Positions 22,801-29,899 of a stretch of 64,000 nt of DNA are shown here, one piece after another; position 1 is the stretch's first letter; every line of letters starts with the position of its first letter. The stretch is from Nereocystis luetkeana. Its lineage: Eukaryota; Sar; Phaeophyceae; Laminariales; Laminariaceae. Made by a program: the position numbers and the translations under genes. Where the stretch lies: contig JARUPZ010000034.1 in the NCBI GenBank assembly GCA_031213475.1, positions 1,322,501 to 1,386,500 on the forward strand. Direction: 5' to 3'. Under the pieces are notes generated by a model. That model ran no database searches. It was not told the origin of the DNA and saw only the letters and a program-made list of their open reading frames with translations.

Positions 22801-25139
22801 TGCAAAGTGACCCGGAGATTTTCACGGAAACGTTTAGAGGAATGCGACGGTAGGGATGGCGGCTTGTTTTCTGAGCTCCTCACCGGGAGAGCTAGACATT
22901 CGGACCCGAAACGTGACTTCGGAGAAGCTTATTGGCGCAAACCCGACCAACATGTTTACGGTCGAAACGTCGAAGTAAACTATTTATAGTACATGAAAGT
23001 GTGTGCTATACGGTCTATACTTATAGTGCATCAATCGAGGGGCTCAACGGGTCAGGAAACATAGGGCCAAACAGTGCTATACCCACACGCGGTGGGATTA
23101 ATCTCACGGGCGGCATTCGTTTTTCGGAACAAATGCATGGTGCGCTTGATACTGGTAATGGCCCCTCTCTTTCATGAAAATGCGCTTCACTTACGAGGAA
23201 TGTACCGTCCGCTCATAATATAGCCTGCCAATGACCTTTTCCTCCAGACGAATGCACTCGCTTGTAGCAATGCACAGTCCGCCCAAGCCGAACCTCTGCA
23301 ACCTCCCTCCCACCGAATGCGTTCTCTTTTTGCAATGCATCGTCCGCTTTAAACATCACGATGGCCCCACCCTTTACATCTCTCTCTCCAACCGAATGCG
23401 TTCGCTCTATATGGGAATCATGGCCGACCTATAGTAAGCATGACAACGGCCTCTCTCGTTCCCCGGTGACCGAATACGCTCTCTGACTGGAACGAACAGT
23501 CCGGGGCAATGACGACCCGGAGGCGGAAGGCAACGTGGACGGTCATCCCGTCAACAACAGCGTGTACCTCAATGACATCTACACCGAGAGGGAGGAGGCG
23601 TGGAAGATGAACAACGCCGACTCAAACGTTTTCCGGGTAAGTCATCATCATGGCGGGCAGAACCTGGCAAAATCACAACCAAACAGGGTCTCAAAACATA
23701 CAGGGGTAGACTGGAGCTAGTACTATGACGTGTTTGGGCCCGTCGTAGATTCTAAATATGGTGCCTCCCGTGCCGAAAGCAGCACGTGTATTTAGCGCCT
23801 GATTTGCGGAGCATGTTGGGTTGCTCCAAAAACGTTCTTCTTCGTGATCCTACGAGCTACCTTTCTAATTTTCCTCCCCCTTTATTATATTCGCCGTTCA
23901 CTCTCCCGCCCCCTCCTTTTGGTGGTAGTAGCTCACCTCCGGGGTCAAAAAGTAAGCTGAGGCGTTCTACGATAGAGGTTCTAGCCCTAACCCTAATTTT
24001 TCTGAGGCTCCTTTCTTGAGGGGTTCCATACCTCACCCGAAAACCGACTTTAGCAAAAATTAAAATGCATCGCGGCGAATAGTCCCATGGCCCAACTCTA
24101 CAAACAAAATAAAAATCGAAATCAAGATTGACATTCCGACGATTTTGGGGTCGAAGAACCCCGTCTTTCAGAAACAAAATAGCGGAAATGTGCTACCTCT
24201 CTCTATCGTAGAACGGGTCAGCTCTTCTCACCACTCGCTCGCTACGGTGCTTCCCTCGCCGGTCAGTCGCGAATAGGGCCCGGTTCACACTTTTATCCTT
24301 TTCGACGTGCGTTAAGTTGTGCTTACGACTGCTCGTGACGCCCAGCGGCTTTCGAGCACGGCGTAAAAACGGCTGTTGCAACCCCGGGGCGTAAATGCAA
24401 TCACCGCCTGATCTTCGTAGTGATGGATATACGGTCCTTCAATTTCCGCCCAAAGCGGCTTGTGTCGCTGTTGTACCGTATTACCCGATTTGTGCGGCAT
24501 GCAAAGTTTTGGTTCGTTCGATTTTACCGCCCTTGACGCCCAAAGCGTTTCACGGCATGGGGCAACCACGGCTTGGGGGCAAAACGCACCATCTCGTCCA
24601 TGTTCTGCTATTATTACCAACACCATCGACCTCATGAGCATTACCTTTCAAGACAGCCTCCAAACTCACACCTGCCCCCTCTCAAAGGTGTCGTACAAGA
24701 CCCAGCAGAACACTTGGCATCCCCTCCCTACCGGACAACCTACAGCATGCCTCCTTCCCTTTTCTCAAACCCACCATCGTGTTTTGTATTTGTTTTTCAT
24801 ATCTCGTTCCCTTGCTGAAGTAGCTCGCGCCAGTTGCTGTATTTTGTATTTATTTCCGGGCGCTTATCTTCACCCCTCCACCCTTCTTTCCTTCCCAAAC
24901 ACGCCCCCTCCGCATTTTTTCTGTACATTTCATTTCATCCGGCGCTTCGGTCGGACGTTTGGATTAATCTATCCACGGCGCCAACCCGCTCCCAGCTCAA
25001 CACCTTCCACAACGGCTCTTTCGCGACGTTCGAGGACTCGATCGACAACAAAGTTAACAACAACATCTACCCTGAGGGCTTCATCTTTGGCCATGACGAC
25101 GGCAGCTGCTTCCGCTCCGGAACGGACCCTGAGTGCTGA
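1789..25139 (+). CDS. Mannuronan C5-epimerase, gene A (12 exons)
   Basis: Secreted right-handed parallel beta-helix enzyme of the mannuronan C5-epimerase family, which converts beta-D-mannuronate to alpha-L-guluronate in polymeric alginate of the brown algal wall. Exons: 1789-1889, 14092-14230, 16185-16319, 16869-16996, 17197-17348, 17822-17973, 18973-19126, 20143-20186, 21348-21504, 22286-22384, 23500-23636, 24996-25139. The total is 1542 nt, 513 residues plus TGA. All introns are GT-AG and the reading frame stays open throughout. Residues 1 to about 29 are a signal peptide ending in an Ala-Ser-Ala cleavage site. YLGHD lies near residue 219, and the catalytic-type motif DPHDDS starts at D297. 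These are followed by beta-helix coils rich in Asn/Asp/Gly (NNGVHGI, MLHRSCD, NGANRN). Gene B downstream is an old tandem paralogue, about 63% identical over the YLGHD exon by hand count. The start ATG sits in a strong context (GCCACCATGC). The least certain part is the join of exon 1 across a 12.2 kb intron. Confidence 0.85.
2446..2635. mobile_element. Fold-back element rich in GCATGCC
   Basis: The left arm (CTTTTTCG, GGCATGCCGTGGCAT, CCATGGTACCACTG) returns inverted on the right (CAGTGGTACCATGG, ATGCCACGGCATG, CGAAAAAGG). No target duplication was identified. Confidence 0.6.
2818..2969. repeat. Tandem duplication, two 76-bp units
   Basis: GTAAAATACTCGCGGACCG to CGGCCTACATACTGGTATCC is repeated with about five differences. 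Confidence 0.88.
3779..4095 (+). repeat. SINE-A copy 2
   Basis: Same head (GGTCGCCCCG, missing GTGG), box B GGTTCGAGCCC and A-rich end. About 25 bp of the 3' body is deleted. No clear target duplication. Confidence 0.85.
4868..4962. mobile_element. MITE-A (TTAA, piggyBac-like) copy 1
   Basis: TTAACCCCTTTAGGACTGCAG is inverted at the right end as CTGCAGTCCTACAAGGGTTAA. A second, partial copy follows directly (4961-5043). Confidence 0.8.
5195..5400 (+). repeat. SINE-B copy 1, second tRNA-derived family
   Basis: A tRNA-like head (CTTGGTAGGTGTTGTGCGTGC, box B GATTCGAGTCTC) is followed by a body ending CCTATGCGCCATAAAAACAAA. It aligns with the reverse copy at 38440-38668. The head differs from SINE-A, but the body shares TTCGATGCAAATCGGCGAG-like sequence. 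Confidence 0.6.
5759..6102 (+). repeat. SINE-A copy 3
   Basis: Full head and body. The tail is GATGAGAAAAAGAATAAAAAAA. The CCTCG after TTAAC of other copies is missing. Confidence 0.88.
7290..7637 (+). repeat. SINE-A copy 4
   Basis: Full length with a C-interrupted A tail. Confidence 0.88.
8208..8562 (+). repeat. SINE-A copy 5, inserted in repeat R1
   Basis: Full length with a tail of about 33 A. It splits an inverted R1 copy (CAACGTAGTA before, AGTATCTCTG after). R1 copies elsewhere give the empty site CGTAGTATCTC, which implies an AGTA duplication. Confidence 0.9.
8611..8715. mobile_element. MITE-B (TA, mariner-like) copy 1, inserted in R1
   Basis: TIR TTACGGGGGGCCATAGTTAA with its inverse at the right. 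TA lies on both sides. The interrupted R1 reads TTCTA-element-TAGGATT, and other R1 copies give the empty site CTAG. Confidence 0.9.
8765..9020 (+). repeat. Minisatellite of about four 60-bp units derived from R1
   Basis: Units run from GTGTGTGTTCTTCACATTAA to CGACATCCAGCACAACCAG, with variable GT runs at the joints. Confidence 0.8.
9021..9545 (+). repeat. R1 copy followed by an inverted R1
   Basis: Forward R1 at 9021-9370 and reverse R1 at 9371-9545 meet head to head. Three overlapping TACCAGGTA/TACCTGGTA motifs lie in the reverse copy at 9462-9484. Confidence 0.7.
9560..9875 (+). repeat. Dispersed repeat R2, copy 1
   Basis: GGTTGCTGTCTGGAGTGC, CACCGTACGAAACGCACGG and CACGTCCCTG...GCGGGGGT are shared with 43760-44110. 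A short piece recurs at 10485-10580. Confidence 0.7.
9925..10264 (+). mobile_element. MITE-C copy 1 with nested MITE-A
   Basis: Ends AGGCGTTCTACGATAGAGGT and ACCTCTATCGTAGAACG are inverted repeats. The interior has GGAGCTCCATACCTCACCC-like sequence and AAAGAACCCCGTCTTTCAG. It is split by MITE-A at 10010-10104. Confidence 0.8.
10010..10104. mobile_element. MITE-A copy 2, inserted inside a MITE-C
   Basis: CCCTTTTAGAACCGCAGTC is inverted at the right end. The host MITE-C sequence CTTTAGCAAAA is split at TTTA/TTGA. Confidence 0.85.
10582..10675. mobile_element. MITE-A copy 3
   Basis: Both arms are intact (CCCTTTTAGAACCGCAGTCC and its inverse). TTAA is present only on the right. Confidence 0.85.
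11070..11420 (+). repeat. R1 copy, most complete
   Basis: An uninterrupted R1 from CACATTAAACTGTTC to CTGTCGTGCCCC. It serves as the empty-site reference for SINE-A copy 5 and MITE-B copy 1. Confidence 0.75.
12179..12499 (+). repeat. SINE-A copy 6, 3' end interrupted
   Basis: Full head and body to GAATGGGAT, where the tail is replaced by a TTAA MITE (12502-12598). The T loop is mutated (TTCTAGATTCGAG). Confidence 0.85.
12502..12598. mobile_element. MITE-A copy 4, at the SINE-A tail
   Basis: TTAACCCTTTTGGAGCCG at the left, CGGTTCTAAACGGGTTAA at the right. It adjoins SINE-A copy 6. Confidence 0.85.
12716..13705. mobile_element. hAT-like non-autonomous element, copy 1
   Basis: The 17-bp terminal inverted repeats are perfect: CAGGGATGCGTATTTCC at the left, its reverse complement at the right. 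The 8-bp target duplication GTAAATAT is at 12708-12715 and 13706-13713. TIRs starting CAGG with 8-bp duplications are diagnostic of the hAT superfamily. The 77-residue frame inside is not a transposase, so it must be moved in trans. Confidence 0.9.
14092..14230 (+). CDS. Gene A exon 2
   Basis: Acceptor CTTCAG, donor GTGAGT. It encodes LPEEVISF through RTVNGVQKGPIYHFDP and matches gene B exon 2 (RTVNGVNVGPVYHFSQ). Phase 2 in, phase 0 out. Confidence 0.85.
14798..15050. mobile_element. Compound MITE-A derivatives with an 82-bp tandem duplication
   Basis: A first diverged copy (GGGGACCGCAGTCCCGCTAC) is followed by two near-identical 82-bp units starting AAGGATCAGGACCGCAGTCC. It lies in gene A intron 2. 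Confidence 0.7.
16185..16319 (+). CDS. Gene A exon 3
   Basis: Acceptor CCCAG, donor GTGAG. Its 45 codons run from VTNWYSANYTG to DECEVLRL. It is the first half of what is one exon in gene B. Confidence 0.85.
16869..16996 (+). CDS. Gene A exon 4
   Basis: Acceptor CGGCAG, donor GTGTGT. It encodes ASNSSTYQN through LDIRYTKIVSWDL to SDGR and ends in phase 2. It is homologous to the second half of gene B exon 3 (YLDIRYTEIVSWDLA). Confidence 0.85.
17197..17348 (+). CDS. Gene A exon 5
   Basis: Acceptor AACAG, donor GTGAGA. It encodes SYLSAVTEKITGRE through MDILRSEIA. The homologous gene B exon (SHISAISEVITGR through MDIHRSEIA) is five codons shorter. Confidence 0.88.
17822..17973 (+). CDS. Gene A exon 6 (YLGHD segment)
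   Basis: Acceptor CATTAG, donor GTGAGA. The split first codon gives YLGHDAAESYGIAYKARG and the exon ends DIHHN. Its length equals the gene B counterpart (152 nt), with 32 of 51 residues identical by hand count. Confidence 0.92.
18973..19126 (+). CDS. Gene A exon 7 (DPHDD catalytic segment)
   Basis: Acceptor ATGCAG, donor GTGAGT. It encodes WFGHYSWGHD through YGFDPHDDSDN to NNGVHGI. DPHD/E is the catalytic motif known in bacterial AlgG and AlgE epimerases. Its length equals gene B exon 6 (154 nt). Confidence 0.95.
20143..20186 (+). CDS. Gene A exon 8 (44-nt microexon)
   Basis: Acceptor TACCAG, donor GTAAGT. It encodes IASKRCTDITIKKNV and is conserved in length and phase in gene B. It is too short for ORF-based detection. 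Confidence 0.88.
21348..21504 (+). CDS. Gene A exon 9
   Basis: Acceptor TCGCAG, donor GTAAGG. It encodes VFDNGENGIMLHRSC through YESSDCKVLRNTFEDNK, typical beta-helix coils. Same length (157 nt) as in gene B. Confidence 0.92.
21605..21850 (+). mobile_element. MITE-C copy 2, gene A intron 9
   Basis: GAGGCGTTCTACGATAGAGG at the left, CCTCTATCGTAGAACG at the right, with the typical interior. No clear target duplication. Confidence 0.85.
22286..22384 (+). CDS. Gene A exon 10
   Basis: Acceptor GCGTAG, donor GTGAGT. It encodes YGVRWSNGANRNRVFQNVM to FGIYM. It is four codons longer than the gene B exon. Confidence 0.88.
22574..23499. repeat. Degenerate tandem repeats in gene A intron 10
   Basis: Two units of about 155 bp (22574-22728 and 22729-22890) share CTCCCGCCGAATGCGAT and GAATGCGACGGTAGGGATGG. 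Shorter units with CGAATGCGTTC follow to the exon 11 acceptor. Confidence 0.65.
23500..23636 (+). CDS. Gene A exon 11
   Basis: Acceptor GAACAG, donor GTAAGT. It encodes FRGNDDPEAEGNVDG through NNADSNVFR. Its 5' edge resembles units of the degenerate repeat in the preceding intron (see findings). Confidence 0.88.
23959..24215 (+). mobile_element. MITE-C copy 3, gene A intron 11
   Basis: Same ends. The right TIR has an extra CTCT (ACCTCTCTCTATCGTAG). Confidence 0.85.
24996..25139 (+). CDS. Gene A exon 12, C-terminus and stop
   Basis: Acceptor TCCCAG. Its 48 codons run from LNTFHNGSFATFEDS to SCFRSGTDPEC and TGA. The CFxSG motif near the end is shared with gene B (SCFKSGS). Confidence 0.88.
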   Translation, partial: LNTFHNGSFATFEDSIDNKVNNNIYPEGFIFGHDDGSCFRSGTDPEC

Positions 25140-25229
25140 TCGATGCTGGTATTGCTGTGCTGTGGTTCGTGGATCACTTCGAAAGCATGGAACTGCTAAA
25201 TACACCGTAGCTTCATAAGTACCCCCCCC

Positions 25230-26020
25230 CCCATTCCTATATCTCAGGACCAGCCCAACGTAGCTCGGGCACTACCCGCCTCGGGTTACAGTGGGGGTGA
25301 TTGCTCCCAGTCAGCAACAGCCATGGTGGGTTTGTGTGTTGCTGGTCAGGAACAGCCACGGTTTCGGCGCTACCTGCGTGGAGTTGGTGTGAGATCGTTG
25401 CTTCCGGTCAAGAAAAAGCTCTCGTTTCTGATGCAAACCACTTGCGGTTACAGCTTGCTTCCGGTCATGTACAACCCCGATTTTGGGACCAACGTCGTGG
25501 AATCAGGTAGGATGAGTGCTTTGAGACACGCTGATAGGAAACACGAAGTGCGGGGTAATCGCTTCTGGTTAAAGAACAGACGAGCATTCTACGATAGAGG
25601 TAGCACAATTTTGCTATTTTTGTTTTCTGAATGACGGGGCTCCTTGACCCGAAATCGTCGGAAGGCCAGTCTTGTTTCGAAAATGGGCACTTTTGTGTAC
25701 TTGGGCCATGGGAATATTTATCGGGATGCACTATGGTTTTTGCTAGAGTGAGGATTCGGGTCCGGTATGGAGCTCCTAAAGTGAGGAGCTTCAGAAAAAT
25801 AAGGGTGAACCTCTACTGTAGAACGCCTCAACAGGCGCGTGTTTCAGAGTAAAGTGCTTGAAATAAGTGTGGGATCATCGCCTTCTTCGAGGGCAAACCA
25901 CGGTTTAGGGTATACCAAAAGGCTTGGAGTTAGTGTGAGGTCGTCGCATTCGGTCTAAACAACGTCGGTTCTGAAGACGAACGTACTTGGGGGTAAGTGT
26001 GGGATGATTGTGGCAGTAGT
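25230..26020. repeat. Degenerate minisatellite downstream of gene A, split by MITE-C
   Basis: Repeated GGAGTTGGTGTGAGATCG and TTGCTTCCGGTCA-like units before and after the MITE-C at 25585-25829. Confidence 0.5.
25585..25829 (-). mobile_element. MITE-C copy 4
   Basis: Reverse orientation: ATTCTACGATAGAGGTAGCAC at the left end, CTCTACTGTAGAACGCCTC at the right. Confidence 0.85.
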
Positions 26021-27198
26021 AGAACCGTTGAGATTATGTGCCACACGGGTGGCTTGTGAGCGTTCCCAATCATTTCGTCGGCTTAGGCGCATGCATTACG
26101 GCACAAAGGTGAATTTTTGTAGGCTTTGTCGATGTCATTCATGCATTTTGGAAAACGAACCTTCGCGCGCAATGTTTATTATCGTGTATTGCTATTGTCC
26201 TCGGTGTATCACACACGTTTGCAACACTACGTTCCCCGCGGCCCTGCACCAAATAAACCTTGACGTGTACAGACATGTGCGCAATTTGTGTGCAGATAGT
26301 GTGCGCCTTACTCTCGATACAAGTTGCTGCAATTGTTGCGGTGGGTTTCTCTTGTAACTATTGCTTGGTGGAGATGGGGAAAGTGGATGAGGGGGGGGGG
26401 GGGGGGGGTGGGGTACTTACGGGAGTGCACTTGGGGACGGTAGGATACAGGATAATGTACGGGGCGAGAGAAAGGCATCCCTTTGCGGTGCAACGGGCCC
26501 GGAGGCGTGTGGTTATTTGGTATTGTATCATTAAGGTGCCGCGGGGTTTTGCCCTTTGTTGGAGGGATGCTCACGGGGGGAGAACGGACGTGGCGGGAAA
26601 TAGGCAACCCCTCGAGGTGCAACTGGAGGTATGCGTATAACGCGTTTTGTAATATTGGTGTGGCGGGGGGGAGGGGGGGAGGGGGTATATTTTGTCCCCG
26701 AATTGTCAGCGAGGGTGTGGACGAAGGGAATATATGATCAACATGAAACGCTGGTTTCCGTTTTGGCTCAAGTCCCTTTCGCGCTGCGCAAAGAGACAGG
26801 AAACGCTTCAGTCGTAGTCTACCTCAACTCTAGTACTGCTGGGCACGCCTCCTCACGTGGCGGGTATGTTTGGCAGTTTCACCCATCTGTTGAAGATACC
26901 CACCGCTCGTATAAACCTTGCGGCATTTATATATGTAGAAACTTCACACACTCTTGCCTAAATTTCAATGGCATTCCGCCGAGTGGAGCGTTGATTACAA
27001 TACTCAGAGCGGCACAGAAAGGAGAGACCCCGCACCATCGAAAATGATCACATGTGCCGGTATGGTTGGTTCCAAGGGTGGTCGACTGGCGTGGTTCTTC
27101 CGGCGTTGCCTATACATGCAGTGCTTGGCATGGTGCATCCTGCGCCGTTTTTTTGTTTGAATATTAGTGTTTATTTTCGCGCATTGATGGTGCGTTTC
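26021..27198. other. Non-coding tract with G runs
   Basis: No gene was recognised. A run of 18 G at 26391-26408 and further G tracts at 26660-26690 could form quadruplexes. Confidence 0.4.
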
Positions 27199-27668
27199 CT
27201 ATAAAAGGCTTCGTTTCTGAACCCTCACCCACTGAAGACGTGTCACGTCCCTCAGAGCCCCGGAAGAAAAAGGGAACGAGGACATACAGAAAGCTGGAAC
27301 TGAAACCGCCCGACATCCCAGTTCCGGAGCTTGGTGGCAGCCCGCACTGCACGAGATACCCTAGACAGTTCAAACGGGAGTTACGCGCAATCTGTAGTCA
27401 AGGGTGGACGGAGGCGCGAAGGCACTGGTGGCCCGACTTACGCCACCAGAGCGCTGGGAATATTGGATACGGTCACGCTGACATCGTGGATCAAGGACCA
27501 GTCTACGTAGGAGAACGAGGTGCAAGCGGCCAAGGCGGCGCCCCAGACCAAAACCTCCCATGTGTGAGCACACACCCCCCCTTGTTATCACACCCCCTGC
27601 ATTCTGGCCGGGGTCTATTCACACTCTCTCCACAGCAATGGTTGATATACCGTTGTCACACCCCCTGA
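27199..27668 (+). CDS. Possible hypothetical gene with TATA box
   Basis: TATAAAAG at 27201-27208 lies about 30 bp before an ATG at 27240. The open frame starts with a basic segment (SEPRKKKGTRTYRK) and is plausible to about residue 108, where it runs into repeats. A donor (CATGTGTGAGC) could end an exon there. No family was recognised, and it may be chance. Confidence 0.2.
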
Positions 27669-27880
27669 ATATGACCCGGATCTGTAAGGTAACACTATCA
27701 ACCAATAATGCCGTAGCACACCCCCCCGTTGTCACACCCCCTAGCTGCGGGGCTCTCGTGCATGGTGTGTATCACCGGGGATGCGTTATATAGCACACAC
27801 ACACCCCACAACAGCAGCACACCCGGTGGTAGTATTATCTTAATGGCAATTTGCTATCACCGGGGTGCGCTTTCTTCCGT
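27560..27880. repeat. Repeats with GTTGTCACACCCCCT
   Basis: Three C-rich units (TTATCACACCCCCTG, GTTGTCACACCCCCTGA, GTTGTCACACCCCCTAG) and two TATCACCGGGGTGCG-like ends. Confidence 0.5.
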
Positions 27881-28443
27881 GTGATACGGTAGTTCTTCGG
27901 GTTAGGAGTGTATTAAGAGGCAACATAAGAGTTTCTATGCGCTACCTACCCTCTAACGCAGCAAGCGTCCCAAACGGTTGTAAGTGAGGTTCTGCCGCTT
28001 CCAGGCTCGGACTCTACCAGCTCTCGCAGCCGGACCATTCGTGGGGGTAGAGCACCCAAACGACCTTAACGAGACCGCTCATTTAGGGAGGGCTGTATAC
28101 CACCCAACGTCGAGAATTAGCAAACAAATGCAAAGCTTGACCCGATGCGCGACCCCACGGCGTGAGAATGCAACAAGGAGGCGTTCTACGATAAAGGTTC
28201 ACCAACATATATCTTAGGCTCCTCTTTCCCCCCTAGGCACAATGCAGAATTCATTCAGCAGGGAGACGTACATATGGATACGACTGATGGTTGGGACGCG
28301 TGGGGCGCGCGCATTCAACCATTAAAGATGTCCCCACCTAATTAATGCGGTACTGTATCTCCTTCAACTGGTGGTGTCCGGTAAACGCGCCGTTGTGACT
28401 CAGATTTTTGTTTTTTTCAAGTATGTGTGAGTCGTACCTCTGA

Positions 28444-28696
28444 CGCGTTCTACGATAGAGGTAGCACATTTCCGCTATTTTGGTTTCTGAATGACGGGGC
28501 TCCTCCACCCAAACTCGTTGGAAGGCCAATCTTGTTTCGAAAATGGACACTTTTGTTTACTTGGGCCATGGGAATATTTATCGGGATGCACTATGGTTTT
28601 TGCTAGAGTGAGTTTTCGGGTCAGGTATGGAGCTCCTAACGTGAGGAGCTTCAGAAAAATTAGGGTCAACCTCTACTACTACTGTAGAACGCCTCC
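28444..28696 (-). mobile_element. MITE-C copy 5
   Basis: Reverse orientation and close to copy 4 (shared GGGAATATTTATCGGGATGC). A truncated copy of the left end lies at 28181-28232. Confidence 0.85.
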
Positions 28697-29255
28697 TCTC
28701 TCGTGTAACGCCTCCAAGTACTAAAGTAAAAGCCGAACTATCGTTTGGTGGCTCCCTCAATTGCAATGGTTGAGGGCGTGTCTCCAGACACGCCCCTTTC
28801 AAAGAGCATGGGGACGAGCGGAACAGAGCGAGGCTGCTCGTGATGATTCGTTCCGTGCCCGTTTCAACCAATGCCTGGGGTCCATACTGAACCCTGGGCC
28901 TCGCCAACCGAATCAGCACGGGAGGTAATTTTTGCACATGACCAGGTGAGAAGAGGGACCCCCCCGTCGGTCGGGATATTTTTGGACTATAAGAGGTACT
29001 CCTATCGTAGATCTCCTCCGGGATGGGGGTACTGTACCCCCCTTGTTTCGGAGAAAACCGGCTCCTCTGCAACTTATTAATCTATGACGGGTTTGTGGAT
29101 CTTGCGTGTTACCCGGTGCATGCCAAACCTGAGAGCACAATAAGGCAGGAACACGTGAAAAGGAACTGCCTTAACGTACGAGGCCAGATCGAGAAAGAAG
29201 CAGTGGACAGGGGAGGATACCAGATACATGGACAAAGATATAACGTGGTCAACGA

Positions 29256-29690
29256 TTAAAAAAACGATAATATGAAGGAGTGAGGCCGCAATAAATAGTA
29301 TTGGTTTCCGTCTGCTAGCCGAGGCTTTGCCACAGGATCTGCCACCCCCTTCCCACTCTCGTCAACGGCGGTGTCAGGTGACACCAGGACTTTAGTTAGG
29401 GCTTGAGCATCTGTTGCGCCCCGCAACAGGTGCCGAAGGCGCGTTGCGCCCCCTTTGTTGGTCCAAGGACGCTTGTTGATACTTACGTGTGAGTATTCGC
29501 CCGAACAACACTTAGCCACAAGAACCCCTACCTTTACGGAGCATGGTTCGGTAGGGATACACCCTACAATGTACAATTTTCTGGGGCTATCATACTCACC
29601 AAAGGTGCTCCGTATGCCACCACCCCAAAATTGATTTCGAGGAATAGGTGCGGTTTTACCCCGGTGAGCGTTCCCATCGGCCAGACGCAA
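29256..29690 (-). CDS. Unrecognised 144-residue open frame
   Basis: A minus-strand frame with two RLADGN segments (residues 2 and about 125). I recognise no domain. It lies beside the EsV-1-7 array and could be an exon, a transposon remnant or chance. Confidence 0.15.
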   Translation of the reverse strand: MRLADGNAHRGKTAPIPRNQFWGGGIRSTFGEYDSPRKLYIVGCIPTEPCSVKVGVLVAKCCSGEYSHVSINKRPWTNKGGATRLRHLLRGATDAQALTKVLVSPDTAVDESGKGVADPVAKPRLADGNQYYLLRPHSFILSFF

Positions 29691-29899
29691 TACCGAAACA
29701 TACCGTCAAAACGAAACAATTTTAGGGGAGAGGTCATCAGCTGAACCGCCCCATCACTCAAGAAATATGGCGGCCGAAAAGAGTCATTCCTGTATCCCGC
29801 CTTGCGTCTGGCGTGCACTACAGTGAGTTGGCGAATATTTACCTCTGTAGACCCTCAAGCTCCTGTTTACTGCTGGCAAGACCTTCAAATTCCTGTTTA

